A stretch of 64,000 nucleotides of DNA, taken from Paracyclopina nana (lineage: Eukaryota; Arthropoda; Copepoda; Cyclopoida; Cyclopettidae). The stretch is from positions 1,674,001 to 1,738,000 of the forward strand of contig JAGUCH010000003.1 in NCBI GenBank assembly GCA_019096065.1. The letters are read 5' to 3'. Every line of letters begins with the position of its first letter. Position 1 is the stretch's first letter. Below are positions 24,550 through 36,720 of the stretch, one piece after another. The translations under genes were made by a program, and so were the position numbers. Below the pieces are notes generated by a model, which was not told the origin of the DNA, made no database searches, and was given only the letters and a program-made list of their open reading frames with translations.

Positions 24550-27500
24550 ATGGATGATCGTGAACTGGATTTGGATTCACTCACTTTGCCACTGTTTGTG
24601 CAACTCAATGTGAAAGCCGATGACGCTGCCGAGGAGTCTGGCACTTGGAAGGAAACCTCCAGATGGGTGAAGTTCCAAGAGGATGTTGAAGATGGGGGCA
24701 AAAGGTGGAGCAAGCCATTTGTGCCAGCCGTCCCATTGTCGGCCATCATGGATATCAGGCAATACCTTCATGAAGGCATTGTGGCATTTGATGTCAAGGA
24801 ATATGGGATTGTGGACATTTTAGGTATATAATGTGCACTTTGTCATCAGCAGCAGAGAATACATCATGCAGGCCTTAGCTGCATTCACAGACAAGTAATT
24901 GTAGCCTTGCAGCTAGCAGGAATGCATGTCTGGCCTTAATTCGTATTTGAATAGAATGTACTTTTAATACATTATTCCACATCGAATCCTGCTCATGAAA
25001 AAAAGGATACAGCCACTTTCGATGATTTTTTGCTGGCTTTATTGCCTTGTTGCTAAGGCAGAATAAACAATTGCTACAACTCGATTTGAGAAGCGAGAAT
25101 ATCAATTGATTATAAATCGAGCAATTTTCTCAATACATTTTCCCTTGTAACAATAAACTTTGAGCAAAATCTTCTGTAATAGCTTAACCAATCACTCAAC
25201 ATATGCAATTTTGGCTTATTAAGGCCATCGAACAATTGCCCCAAATTGAGACCAATTTGTCATTGTGTCGCTGATTTTACAACTGCCAACAGAGCTACCA
25301 GATGATTTTCTTTATAGATAAATAGGTTTTGGCGCTTTTTCCTCATAAACGACTATTTACAGATGGAATCCGCGACTTTCAACTACTTGGAGACTCAGCT
25401 GAGCAATCAAATCCTTCAACATGGCAGGCTTTGAGTGAAAATATGCAAGAACTGAAGGAAATGCTCAGCCTTGAGACCAAAATGAGGGTGAAAACGAGGC
25501 TGTTGGCCAAAGTGAGCTTTGTCATGGCAAACCATAACATCTTGTCATCCGGAAGCCACGAGGGATCAACCAACTCCACAATCAATAATGGGGACCCTGA
25601 TAAAAGTAAGAGGGATCAGCAGGATCCCGAAGGAAGACCTCATTTAAAGCATTCGATTAGTGAGCCCTCCAGTGAAAGGTTATTTTCTGAAGCAACAGCT
25701 AACTCAGCCACTTCAGCAGGTATTTTAGTCAAAAGTGTGTAAATGGCTGCTTGTGTGCACTACCTCCTTTTTTGTTGCAACCTTCCAATCCACTGCATGA
25801 ATTGCACGCTGTTTTAGGTATGGCCAGTTCGTTTTCAGCACCTTCTTTTAATGATTTTGCATGGGAGCATCACCTAACTCATAGCACGCGAATCATCAAT
25901 AACTTTGACTCAATTATTATTTATTGCTAAAGTCCTTTTTTAAATTTTTTATTGTAGGTCTTGATATGAATCCTTTTGTGAAGAAGCTGCCCAAGGGAGC
26001 AGAGTCTTGCTTAATCATGGTTGGCACTGCGAACTTTGCAACATTCCCAATGGTAATTTTTGTAAGGCTGCACAAACCGCAAATATTTAGGAACCACTGC
26101 GAGGTTCCCAATCCCACAAGGTAAATTTCACTTGAGCTACTCAAATGCAATTCTCAAAGAAAAACCTTTCAAGGTTTGTTTGCATCATTGTTGGGCCTCC
26201 AAATGCTCAAACAAGGATCTTGGACATGGGGAAAGCTCTTGGCACTTTAATGTCTGACCAAGTGAGTAATTTGTTTATCTTTTTTTCTAACACTAACTTG
26301 CCTCTTTTTTTTCCTTAGATTTTTCCTCTGGTGGCTTATAAAGCTACATCAAAGGAGCAGCTGGTCACAGGCATTGACAGTTATACCCAAGAAGTCACTG
26401 TTTTGGCGCCCTCAGTGTGGGACAGAGAGGTCAGGCTTGAACCACCAGATACTCTACCCACTGTGGCGAAAAGGTATGAAAAGCGTTCTTCTGATTTCTC
26501 CATTCGTTTCTATAGTATCTCAAGTTTTCTTCCCTCGAAAATAGACACTCAATACGCAAATCAAGGTAAATCAGGTTTCGGTGCAGACTCTTATTCATAT
26601 GCTTTTAAGGTGAAAGGGTGAAAGGTCCAAAAGCATGAGTCAAGTCTATTAACTTGGTATTTTAGCTTACTAGGTCAACATGAATGCGGTCTTTTTATGT
26701 TAACGAAGAAGCTCAAAAAGTGAGGTGATCTTGAGAGGGCTCTGTTTCAATTCACAAATTCTGTATCCTAATGATTCCAAGTAATTGAGAACATTGATGA
26801 AGAGCCATTCTGTTTGTGTTTTTTAGGATGACTCAAAGGCTTTTGCACAACAGCTCCTCCAACTCAAGGATCGAGGATGATGTTGGAGATGATGGTACAG
26901 ACAAGGAGAGTACAGCCGATGAAAAAACAGGTCTGATGCTGCAAACTCCCTCTGAATCCACAGGAAACGAAATCTCAACTGAGCATAAATCTGACGAGGC
27001 CAATCTTTATTTTCAATTGGAGAGAGGTACGCCCATTCCATTCATGACTGTTTTAGAATCATTGAGTGCACTCAATTTGGGCGCGCTTTAAATAGAGCGC
27101 TCTCCTTTTGGGCGCGCTTAAGATAGAGCGCTCTCTTTTTGGGCATGCTTAAAATAGAGCGCTCTCTTTTTGGGCATGCTTAAGATAGAGCGCTCCCTAA
27201 GTCTAAGGTCAAATATTTAGGAATCAGCCGAGTTGAGACTGGCGGCAAATGCGATGATCTTGGCTTTGGTGAGGAAAAGTTTGACAACTCACATGGCAAC
27301 GAAGAAGCTCTTATGAGAACTGGAAAACTCTTCGGAGGCTTGATGGCCGACATCAAGCGCAAATCTGTCTGGTTTGTCTCAGATTTCCGCGACGGGCTCC
27401 ACATCCAATCCTTGGCTACAATCATTTACATCTACTTGGCCACAATCACCAAAGCCATCACGTTTGGTGGCTTCCTCGGTGACATCACCAATGGAGAGCA

Positions 27501-29735
27501 AGGAGTGCTCGAGTCCTTTTTGGGCCACGCCCTCGCAGGGGGCGTGTTTTGCCTGCTTGGAGGCCAGCCTCTGACAGTTTTGGGCTGCACCGGTCCAGTA
27601 CTCATTTTCGAGAAAATACTTGTGGACTTTTGCGCTGCTCAAGGCTATCATTACATGACAGTGCGACTTTGGATTGGCATCTGGTCAAGCCTTTTGTGCA
27701 TTGTTGTTGTGGCGTTTGACTTGTCCTCCTTCGTGAGATATTTCACGAGGTTCACAGAAGAAAGCTTTGCTGCCCTCGTTGGCATCATTTTCATCTTTGA
27801 GTCACTCAAAAAGCTCTACAGTGAGTGTATTTGCTTGATTATGCATAAATGTCTTCTAATAGTCAATGTTGATAATTATTTCAGAGCTGTCCAATCAATA
27901 CAAAGTTCATGAGGGCTTTCACCTTGACCATGTTGCATTCGTTGAAGAATATTGCCACTGCATTCCAGCTGATAACAGTAAACTGATGAAGAAAGACATC
28001 TATGATCGGTTATTTTAGAATATTGCAATATTTCAGACACGGCCCCAACCTTTTTTGCCAATGCCAGCAAACTGCATAGGGCAGAGTTCCAAGAAGTGTC
28101 CTCAAGGGTCAATGGATCCATGCTGGACTACCATGACATTCCATGGGATCACCTGACTACTGATGAATGCAAAATGTAAGAAGAGCCTTAATGCAATTGT
28201 CATAGTTTCACAATTGTCCTATTTACAGCTTTGGAGGCACTTTGGAGGGAGAGTGGTGCAATTATGTGCCTGACATTTTCTTCTTTTCAGTCACCCTGTT
28301 TTTTGGCACATTTTTGCTCGCCACTTGGCTCAAACAGTTTAAAATGTCCAGATACTTCCCCAATTTTGTAAGTGCTTTTAAAAACGTTTTGGAACCTGCC
28401 AATAGCTTATTTTTTTAGGTGAGGTCATTGATCAGTGACTATGCAGTAATTTTATCCATTCTGACCTTTGTTTTGGTAGATCATCATTTCAACCTCGAGA
28501 CTCCCAAGCTTATTGTACCAACTGTATTCATGGTAAGCTTTCTAGCTTATGAAGAAGCTTTAAGCATCCCATCACTTATTTGCAGCCAACAAGATCTGAT
28601 TTGAGGGGATGGATCATTCCTTTCACTCATCCCAACATTCCCTGGTACCTCTACATAGCAGCAATTATACCAGCAGTTTTACTCACTATTTTGCTCTTCA
28701 TGGACCAACAAATAACTTCAGTTATTGTCAACAGGAAAGAGCACAAGCTTAAGGCAAGCATTTAAGCTCCCAACAACCAATGATACATTTTTGAAACCAA
28801 AGCATATCTTACCTTTAGAAAGGAGCTGGATACCACTTGGATATGCTTGTTGTGGGGATCATGATGGGATTCTGCTCCATTTTGGGCCTGCCATGGTGCG
28901 TTGCGGCCACTGTGTTGTGCCTGGGCCACGTGGACTCGCTCAAGATGGAAACGGAAACAAGTGCACCAGGAGAGAAACCGCGGTTTTTGGGTGTGCGCGA
29001 GCAGCGCATCACTGGCACAGCTGTCTTCATATTAACCGGTTTATCTGTGAAACTGGCACCAGTGCTTGCTGTAATAATGCATTTTTAAGCATGGAATAAC
29101 CCGACAGGACTTATGATTCCTTTGCAGTACATACCAATGCCAGTTTTGTACGGAGTGCTGATGTATATGGGTATATCTGCTCTGAAAGGCATGCAGTTTG
29201 TGGACAGACTGGGCCTTTTCTTCATGCCAACGAAATACCAGCCGGATTACTACTATTTGAGGCATGTCCCGATCAAAACAGTGCATTTGTTTACATTCAT
29301 TCAGGTGAGAGAGAGCGCAACTTTTCTGTGTTCCACTCAACCTTGCATCTTGATTCGAAGGTGTTGGCTTTGGGTGGACTATGGCTGTTAAAATCCACTA
29401 AAGCTTCGCTGGTTTTTCCCTTGATGGTTTTGGCATTGGTTGGATTCAGAAAGAGTATGGATTACTTCCCCAGAATTTTCTCGCAGAGAGATCTTTTCTG
29501 GCTGGATAACTTGATGCCATCTTCCACTGACAAAAAGTCGGATGAGGATTCTGAAAAGGTTACATTTTTTAGTCACTTTTAAATGAAACGATCAAGAATT
29601 AGCGAGGTTTATTTGCAGAAAACAAAGCACGCTCGGTTTTTCTCAATTCCCAAGTTTTGGAAGGTGGAGAACGAAATTGTTGCTAATGAAGAAGAGGTGA
29701 ACAAGGCCAATCTCTTAAAGCTGGACAAAAACTGA
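24550..29735 (+). CDS. SLC4-family bicarbonate transporter (Ndae1/NBC-like), 16 coding exons
   Basis: Plasma-membrane bicarbonate transporter of the SLC4 family, which sets pH by moving HCO3- with Na+ and/or Cl-. Exons: 24550-24823, 25363-25719, 25958-26120, 26174-26261, 26319-26473, 26827-27026, 27185-27820, 27885-27977, 28037-28175, 28229-28367, 28419-28532, 28586-28753, 28819-29070, 29128-29304, 29361-29558 and 29619-29735; in frame, 1089 residues, normal family length. The N-terminal cytosolic domain shows [18 protein letters not shown] (33-50) and RWSKP. The membrane domain starts after RTGKLFGGL (about 457) with [30 protein letters not shown], a glycosylatable loop (NAS, NGS), [44 protein letters not shown] and [14 protein letters not shown]. 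An in-frame ATG also occurs at 24469; 24550 is preferred because an acceptor lies directly before it. Intron 12 is GC-AG. Ion coupling cannot be told from sequence alone. Confidence 0.95.
27076..27198 (+). repeat. 31-bp minisatellite overlapping the SLC4 exon 7 acceptor
   Basis: Four units of about 31 bp (27076, 27106, 27137, 27168) share GGGC(G/A)(C/T)GCTTAA(A/G)ATAGAGCGCTC. Units 2 and 4 carry CTTAAG. The in-frame start of exon 7 falls after that AAG in unit 4 (27184/27185), so the last 14 bp of the array are coding. Confidence 0.9.
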
Positions 29736-29830
29736 CACATCACTGAGTATGATACTTGTCCATTCATGAAGATACTCTTACACTTTGAATTACTCGATTA
29801 GAACTAACTGGATTGTTGAACATTATGTGG

Positions 29831-29836
29831 AATAAA
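29831..29836 (+). terminator. Poly(A) signal of the SLC4 gene
   Basis: AATAAA about 95 bp after the stop codon. Confidence 0.65.
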
Positions 29837-29839
29837 AAA

Positions 29840-30447
29840 TATAAATAACTTACCTGCTCTAAATGCAAGTTTTAGCGACACTTTTTTTAAGTAATCAGGT
29901 CAGATAAATAAATCGTTGTTTTTGTTCCGAAAAAAATGAGCTAAAAAGGCTAGGTTTTGCGATTAGGCAGATATTGTTACGCCGTTCCAAAAAGTGCTTT
30001 GACAGCAAAGCTTTGCGTGTTGGTGGGCATCTCGTTTGCAATAGCGCGCCGCCTATTTCGTCATGTCTTTGTATCGAGCTGCATGGAGGTATAAAGCGCT
30101 CGACTAAGCAAAATCGTGAATCGTCAACGTAGAAAGTTGGAGGCGGAGTACTGCGCAGGCAAAATTACAGCTACCTTCTGGCTTTTTCCCAAGCACTGCC
30201 TGCAGCACATTAGGCTTTTCAAGCCAAGTTTTGATCACTTTATGCTCAATTAAGCCCAGTCACGTTGAAGAAGACGACTCGACATTTCCGTCAGCAGTAG
30301 CAGTCAAGAAGTGAATTTTTGTTCTGACGACTTTTTCGCGAGCTTCTCCTCTCCATTGTTCGCTTTTTGCTCGCCCAAGATTCACCGAGAATTTGTCCAT
30401 TCCAAAATTAGCACAGTTCGCACCCACAGCCGAAATAAGGAGCGAAA
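29840..30447 (+). promoter_or_regulatory. SLC4-Rab1 intergenic space, probable Rab1 promoter and 5'UTR
   Basis: No coding exon is seen. A TATAAAG at 30090-30096 sits about 350 bp before the Rab1 ATG and would give a long 5'UTR. The assignment rests on position alone. Confidence 0.35.
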
Positions 30448-31583
<1,136 letters not shown>

Positions 31584-31919
31584 AGGAGTCCCCTCTCTTT
31601 TTATTATTCCGATGTTGCCCTACGAAACTTATTAGCGAGAGAGCGGAAGAAGCAGCGCAGTTTTAAAGCAAGTCAATTCGAATTACTAAAAAGCTAGTTG
31701 GAAGTTGTGTGTGAGAAAGAAGATGATTTTAATATGAATCCCTGGTTTTTTTTGCATTTTTTCTTGTATCCTTACTTTGGTCCTCCTGCATCAACTAGGC
31801 GCCCCACCCCCTTCCAAGAAATTCAATTCTAAATTACCTATATTACGATTCAAAAAACCTACACAGTTGTCTATTACGATGATGATAATGGGACGAGTTC
31901 CAGCAAATGCTTGTATAAT

Positions 31920-31929
31920 AATAAATAAA
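31920..31929 (+). terminator. Overlapping poly(A) signals, probably Rab1
   Basis: Two overlapping AATAAA copies (31920-31925, 31924-31929) lie about 340 bp after the Rab1 stop and just before the tail of the convergent gene. Confidence 0.5.
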
Positions 31930-31977
31930 AATCGTTTCAGTAAGTTAAAGTATATTTTTGGGATATATATTTGCAAA

Positions 31978-32627
31978 TCATTCGTCGAGAAGTCCATCCA
32001 GGAATCCAATCAGCATTTTGACTTGGGCCTTTTCGAAGGTTCCCTCAGCAATGATGTCGGCTGTCACCCTCAAGAAGGTGGCAAGCACCTGACGATCTTC
32101 GGCAGTAATGGGCTTAACGTCGGGAGCATAAGGGGATGTAGGGGCTGCTGGGGCTGCTGGGGCTGCTGGGGCAACTACAACTTGCCCATTAGCATCTAGG
32201 TAGTATTGGTAATAAGCGCCTGGTGCAGCTGCTTGAGTCTGGGTGGCGTAGGCTTTGCCATCAGGGCCAGTGTAGTAATAAGGTGCAGGAGCAGATGGAG
32301 CAGCCCCCGGATTCTGTGCAGCGTAGGTTTGGCCATCAGGTCCAGTGTAGTAGTAAGGTGCGAAAGCTGCAGGTGATCTATTAATTGCTTCTGAGACGGC
32401 GTCACCAGAGGGAATAAGGTTGAAGGCCGTTTTCACAGTCCTGGTAAGCAAGCCTTTGGCATCTTGACCAACTGCTGTAAGTTCAGCGGCAGCTTCGTTC
32501 ACGTTTTGAGGCTGAGCCAAGCTCGAAGCCACGGAGAGGGCGCAGATACAGATCTAAAAAGAGGAATATTAATAACTATATTCTGTTCTTCCTAATTAGT
32601 TATGCTCTAACGTACCACCTTGAACAT
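31978..32627 (-). CDS. Secreted Tyr/Pro/Ala-rich protein with YYYTGPDG repeats
   Basis: Predicted secreted protein of about 195 residues. Exon 1 (32627-32616) codes for MFKV only; exon 2 is 32553-31978. The joined start, MFKVICICALSVASSLAQ, is a good signal peptide, and the tiny first exon ending inside the signal peptide is typical of arthropod cuticle and haemolymph genes. The middle holds two YYYTGPDG(Q/K) units spaced by Ala/Pro-rich linkers and a third, degenerate YYQYYLDANGQ unit, then PAAPAAPAAP. The C-terminus (from about DVKPITAEDRQ) looks helical and acidic. No chitin-binding RR consensus is complete, although PDG followed by Y recalls it. The exact donor is ambiguous by one codon (MFK or MFKV). 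A structural or cuticle-associated role is only a guess. Confidence 0.8.
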
Positions 32628-32664
32628 ATTGCTGGAACTGTTTGGTGTAAGTCATTCCTGAACC

Positions 32665-32672
32665 TATTTATA
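32665..32672 (-). promoter_or_regulatory. TATA box of the secreted-protein gene
   Basis: TATAAATA on the minus strand ends 37 bp before the ATG at 32627. With normal TATA-to-start spacing, transcription would begin near 32635-32640 and leave a very short 5'UTR. Confidence 0.65.
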
Positions 32673-33306
32673 GGCTGCGCGTTGACCGCCGGAGGCAAAG
32701 TTGAACATTTCTTCGCGTCACTAAGTCCATGCACCCAGCAACATTACTTAGCCAGGAATGCTCTCTGGGTTGATGAACCTATTCTACGTTTGAAGAATTC
32801 GACATCCCATTTACCCTTATGTAATATCATCATCAAATTGACGAAGACGTGATTTTCGTGTAAGCCTTTCAAAGCGCGTTCATGTACATGTTTGCTCAAG
32901 TCCCAACCAGAATTTTGCCGAAATTATCGGTTAATATTCGGGACCATTTTGATATCAAATTTGATCTTGAATACTTCGCGAATCGGGGTTTAATCCGTGA
33001 CGGAATTCACTGCTGAGAAATCGATTTGCTCATGAAAAGTAACTGAAATTCAATGTTGATTACTTACTGATTGTTTCATATGCTTGGCCACTTTCAGCAG
33101 AATGTTCAGGAACTTTTCAGGAACTTTTCAGGAATTGATTTCAGTTAATATTCAAGGACTTGATTTCAGTTATTATTCAAGGACCTGTCAAAAATTAATT
33201 TTTGGGGGAGCTTTCTAGCTTTTTGATTAAGCTTTCTCTTTCTTTAGACTATGATGGATTTTAAGTGTAAGAAAGAAAGTTAGAAAAGCTAGAAAGAAAG
33301 TTTACC
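32673..33306. other. Non-coding, with low-complexity tracts
   Basis: No gene seen. From about 33100 the text begins to repeat short phrases (CAGGAACTTTTCAGGAA; GTTAATATTCAAGGACTTGA) that look related to the minisatellite at 33430-34060. Confidence 0.5.
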
Positions 33307-33385
33307 CATGGTGGATTCGAACCCATGAACCTCAGATTCCTCAGATTTGGAATCCAGTGCCTTGCCTCTAGACCACAGATGTCCC
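33307..33385 (-). repeat. tRNA-like fossil (possible tRNA-derived SINE head)
   Basis: On the minus strand from 33385 the text has an A-box (TGGTCTAGAGG, 33375-33365) and a perfect B-box (GGTTCGAATCC, 33323-33313) at tRNA spacing, with an anticodon-arm-like ATTCCAAAT between them. The T-stem and acceptor stem do not pair well and a 9-bp AATCTGAGG is doubled, so it is not a working tRNA. A tRNA-derived SINE or tRNA pseudogene fits best. Confidence 0.6.
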
Positions 33386-33429
33386 ACTCTGATTTAGGCA
33401 TTTTTTAGCTATAATATTGCGCAGAATAT

Positions 33430-34060
33430 ACTCTAGATGGAGCTAGCTTTAATTTTTAGAGTACTTGAAAATGTCTTTTAAGTCCATTTGTCACTGAATA
33501 GTTCTTGAACTATGAAAAAATAATCATTCTGGAAAATTTATTGACATGAACACTCCTGAATTGTAATTGAATATTCAAGTTTCATTCATTATTGAAAAGC
33601 TACTGAACATAAGCTCTTGCATAGTTCTTGAATTGTCAAGAAGCTTTTGTTGCTGAAAAGTTGCTGAAATGAACATTACTGAATAGTTCTGGAAAAATTA
33701 AGCTTAATTTCTTGTTGAAAAGTTGATGATTGAAAGTTCTTGAATAGTTCTTGAATTATCAAAAAGTATTCCTTATTGAAAAGTTGTTGAATTTAACATT
33801 ACTGAATAGTTCTTGAATAGTCAAGAAGTATACATTGTTGAAAAGTTGCTGAAATCAAAGTTTCTGAATAGTTCTTGAATAGTCAAGACATATTCATTAC
33901 TGAAAAGTTACAGAGCTAAACCTATTGAATAGTTCCCAAGCAGTCAATAGCTTTTCACACTGAGAAGTTGTTGAAAAGTTACTGAGCTTTAAGTTCTTGA
34001 TTTGTTCCCGAGCACTCGAGTAGTTTTCATCAATGAAAAGCTCCCGAAAAGCTCATTTTG
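33430..34060 (+). repeat. Degenerate minisatellite of about 62-bp period
   Basis: About ten diverged copies of a unit with GAAAAGTTGCTGAA, then CATTACTGAATAGTTCTTGAA and GTCAAGAAGTATTCATT. Copies of GAAAAGTTG recur roughly every 62 bp (for example near 33655, 33717, 33778 and 33840). Non-coding. Confidence 0.8.
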
Positions 34061-34665
34061 CCAATTCGGGAACTATTCAGGCCCGAATCGGTAACTAAAA
34101 TTCTGGTTGGGGTACGTTTAGGTGTAAAAGTACGTAGTCGCGCGTACTATATATACGAGGAAGAAGTCAGTGCAGAAAATGTGGAGCAAGTCTTATTTCC
34201 ACTGCATCTATGTACTATGAGCAGATTTATGAATGGCCTGGTTACAGATTTGCTAAAAGTAGTTACATAACCAGCAGTTTGGTGTCCTGGGGCAGGAAGT
34301 GTGCAACATCGTCTCACTTAGCCCCGCCTAGGTGCACCTATTTGATTAACAGCCGGTCAAATGACCTGGATCAATTGATCAAGATATTTAAATACCTTGT
34401 TTAGCCTTCCATCAAATGAAACCTCTAAAATTTTGAGATTCAAGGCGCCTTGATTTGTGTGTGGTTGCGTTTGGGCAACTCATATCATGATTAAGCATAT
34501 AAATTGCTTATTGTGCACTCATGCGAAAATACACCACGTCTTTTAATTGGCAAAAGTTGTGAAAAAGCTAAAAAGAGAGCTTAGTTTGCATTTTTCACAT
34601 TAGCACTTTTGCCCTCTGGAATATTTGTCCTTTTTACGGGGAACCTTTCCTGGTCCTATTAGAAC

Positions 34666-35204
34666 GGATCGTCCCTGGAACTACAATAATGACGGGTCAT
34701 ACTTGGTGCTGCAAAACACATCGTATAGACCTGGTACTACTGCCAAAACGCATCGTGCTCAGTGCTACTGATTCACATACTACTGAAGTTGCAGATTTTT
34801 TCTTGTGCAAAATATCTTAGTCGAGTGATAATTTCCTTCTAAAATTGATTGTCACAACAACAACACTTGGGTGACTGTAACCAAGCAAGACTTTTCCATG
34901 CAAGCCCTTGCTTGGGCCACCAAGAAAACCCTACCAAACAGGACTTGCCAGATCAAGCAAGCCTTGGCAGATCAAGCAATGCTTGGCAGCTCAAGCAAGA
35001 CCTGGCTGACAATGCAATACTTAGCTATCAAAGACCATGTAAAACTGGACTCTGATCTTGGCAGTCAAAGAAAATACATACTGTTCACTTTTGTTGGCTC
35101 TTGTAGTAGTTCCAGGTACGGTGCGTTTTGCCAATAGTACAAGGTACGATGCGTTTTGTAGCACCAGATACGATCCGTCATGGCTGTAGGTCCAGGGACG
35201 ATGC
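34666..35204. mobile_element. Non-autonomous inverted-repeat element (MITE- or foldback-like)
   Basis: About 104 bp at 34666-34769 is matched in reverse complement at 35102-35204; both contain CAAAACGCATCG-type phrases and GGATCGT...CCTGGA. The roughly 330-bp centre has a small tandem array of CAAGC(A)...TTGGCAG units near 34870-35010. There is no transposase frame. Ends and target-site duplications were not resolved. Confidence 0.7.
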
Positions 35205-35846
35205 GTTTTGTAGTGTTTATGCAGGTTCTGGTATTAACAGGAACTATATCCGTAGTAGTACCAGGTAATACCACCCCTTTTTACTATGGCGTTTAGCCCG
35301 TGCGTGTGGCCTGATTGGAATTGTCATTTTTCCATAAGCCTTTTTGGGCGATATAGCCCTTATGGACTTTAAGGCTTCCGGCCTAATGGGCATTAGTCCA
35401 AAAGGGCTACCGTCGAAATTGCCAAATGTATAAGAGAGCAAAGGGATAATTTGTCCTCAAGTTCGGTGACTTTTTTACCGACCACAAATGTAGAGCACTT
35501 ATTCGAGGCCAAAATGCAGGTTATATCATCAATTGCTTAGTGCTCGCAAGCTCAGATCAGAAAAGGGAGGTTTAATCCTTAATAAGATTTTCTGCAAGAT
35601 TCTACAATGAATTGAACTTCCATCCCATCAAGTAACAAGGTATGGATTGATTATACCCAAATAACTTTATTATGCTTCGCCGCCTTCGGCAGCTCATCTC
35701 GCTTCACTCAAATGGTCAATATGTTCACCTAGCCGATTGACTCCAACAAACCAGTTTTCGCCCTGATATCTGTAAGTTCCAGATGCATTTCTTATGTTTC
35801 GTTACATAACATCCTATAGTATATAATAGGGTTGTATTGTGAAGGT
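35205..35846. other. Non-coding spacer between repeat elements
   Basis: No gene or RNA seen. A short GC-richer phrase (CTTCGCCGCCTTCGGCAGCT) near 35676 is the only local oddity. Confidence 0.45.
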
Positions 35847-36179
35847 GCGTTAAATTAAGGCCACACGCATGTGTCCAGCTCACGGAAATCACGATTTTTT
35901 TGAGCAGTGTTATTTTTCTTCAAAGCGGTCCGCGGCTCATCTACAAACAGCCAGGCCTTTCAGTGACTAATTGCCTGACCAAGTTGTGAAAATAGAAGAT
36001 GCGTTATGATCCAGCAGTAATCTGCGGCTCACATGTAGTCACACCACTGATTGTGTTTCGCGAGCATGTGTCTAACTAAAAATTATTGCTCCTGGGAATG
36101 ATTTGAGCACCATAGTCCACTGAATGTAGGATTCACACCATGATTAGTCTCATGTAAGAATTCTGAGGAAGTGTCACAA

Positions 36180-36720
36180 CTAATGAATGTTTCACCCATC
36201 AATGTTTCACTAATGAAATGTCTCATAATGAAATGTCTCACCCATCAATGTTTCACTAATGAAATGTCTCATAATGAAATGTCTCATCATGACAGGTCGC
36301 ATCATGAATTCTTAGCAAGTGTTTCCACAGAATGAATGTGTCACACCATGGTAATGTCTCATTGCAACACAATGTCCCATCACTCATCATGTCTCACCCT
36401 TTGCTGTCACATCATGAAAGGTCGCATCATGAATTCTTAGCAAGTGTTTCCACAGAATGAATGTGTCACACCATGGCAATGTCTCATTGCAACACAATGT
36501 GCCCCCTTAAATTATAATTGGTAAATGTATCACCATGCTATTGATCTGTAAATCATTTTACTGAGTTGTAAGTTAATAAATGTTGCATCATTATTTATTT
36601 CAAGTGCTTCTTCAGAATAAGTGAGTCGCTGTATTGTTATGTCTCATCATACAATGATCTCACCATGAATCATTTGAAATAGTACAAAGTCCCATCACTG
36701 ATAATGTCTCGCCTTTTTCT
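36180..36720 (+). repeat. Irregular GTCTCA-rich repeats left of the 15-bp satellite
   Basis: Phrases such as AATGTTTCACTAATGAAATG and the block CATCATGAATTCTTAGCAAG recur; that block starts near 36299 and again near 36421, about 122 bp apart. They share the ATGAAATGTCTCA core with the satellite. Confidence 0.75.

Noticed and set aside
25815-25925. Additional SLC4 exon after an acceptor near 25816
   Set aside because: The frame ends in a stop before the next conserved exon, and the direct joining of 25719 to 25958 keeps frame and family order.
33307-33385. Functional tRNA gene on the minus strand
   Set aside because: The internal promoter boxes fit, but the T-stem and acceptor stem do not pair and a 9-bp repeat disrupts the fold.
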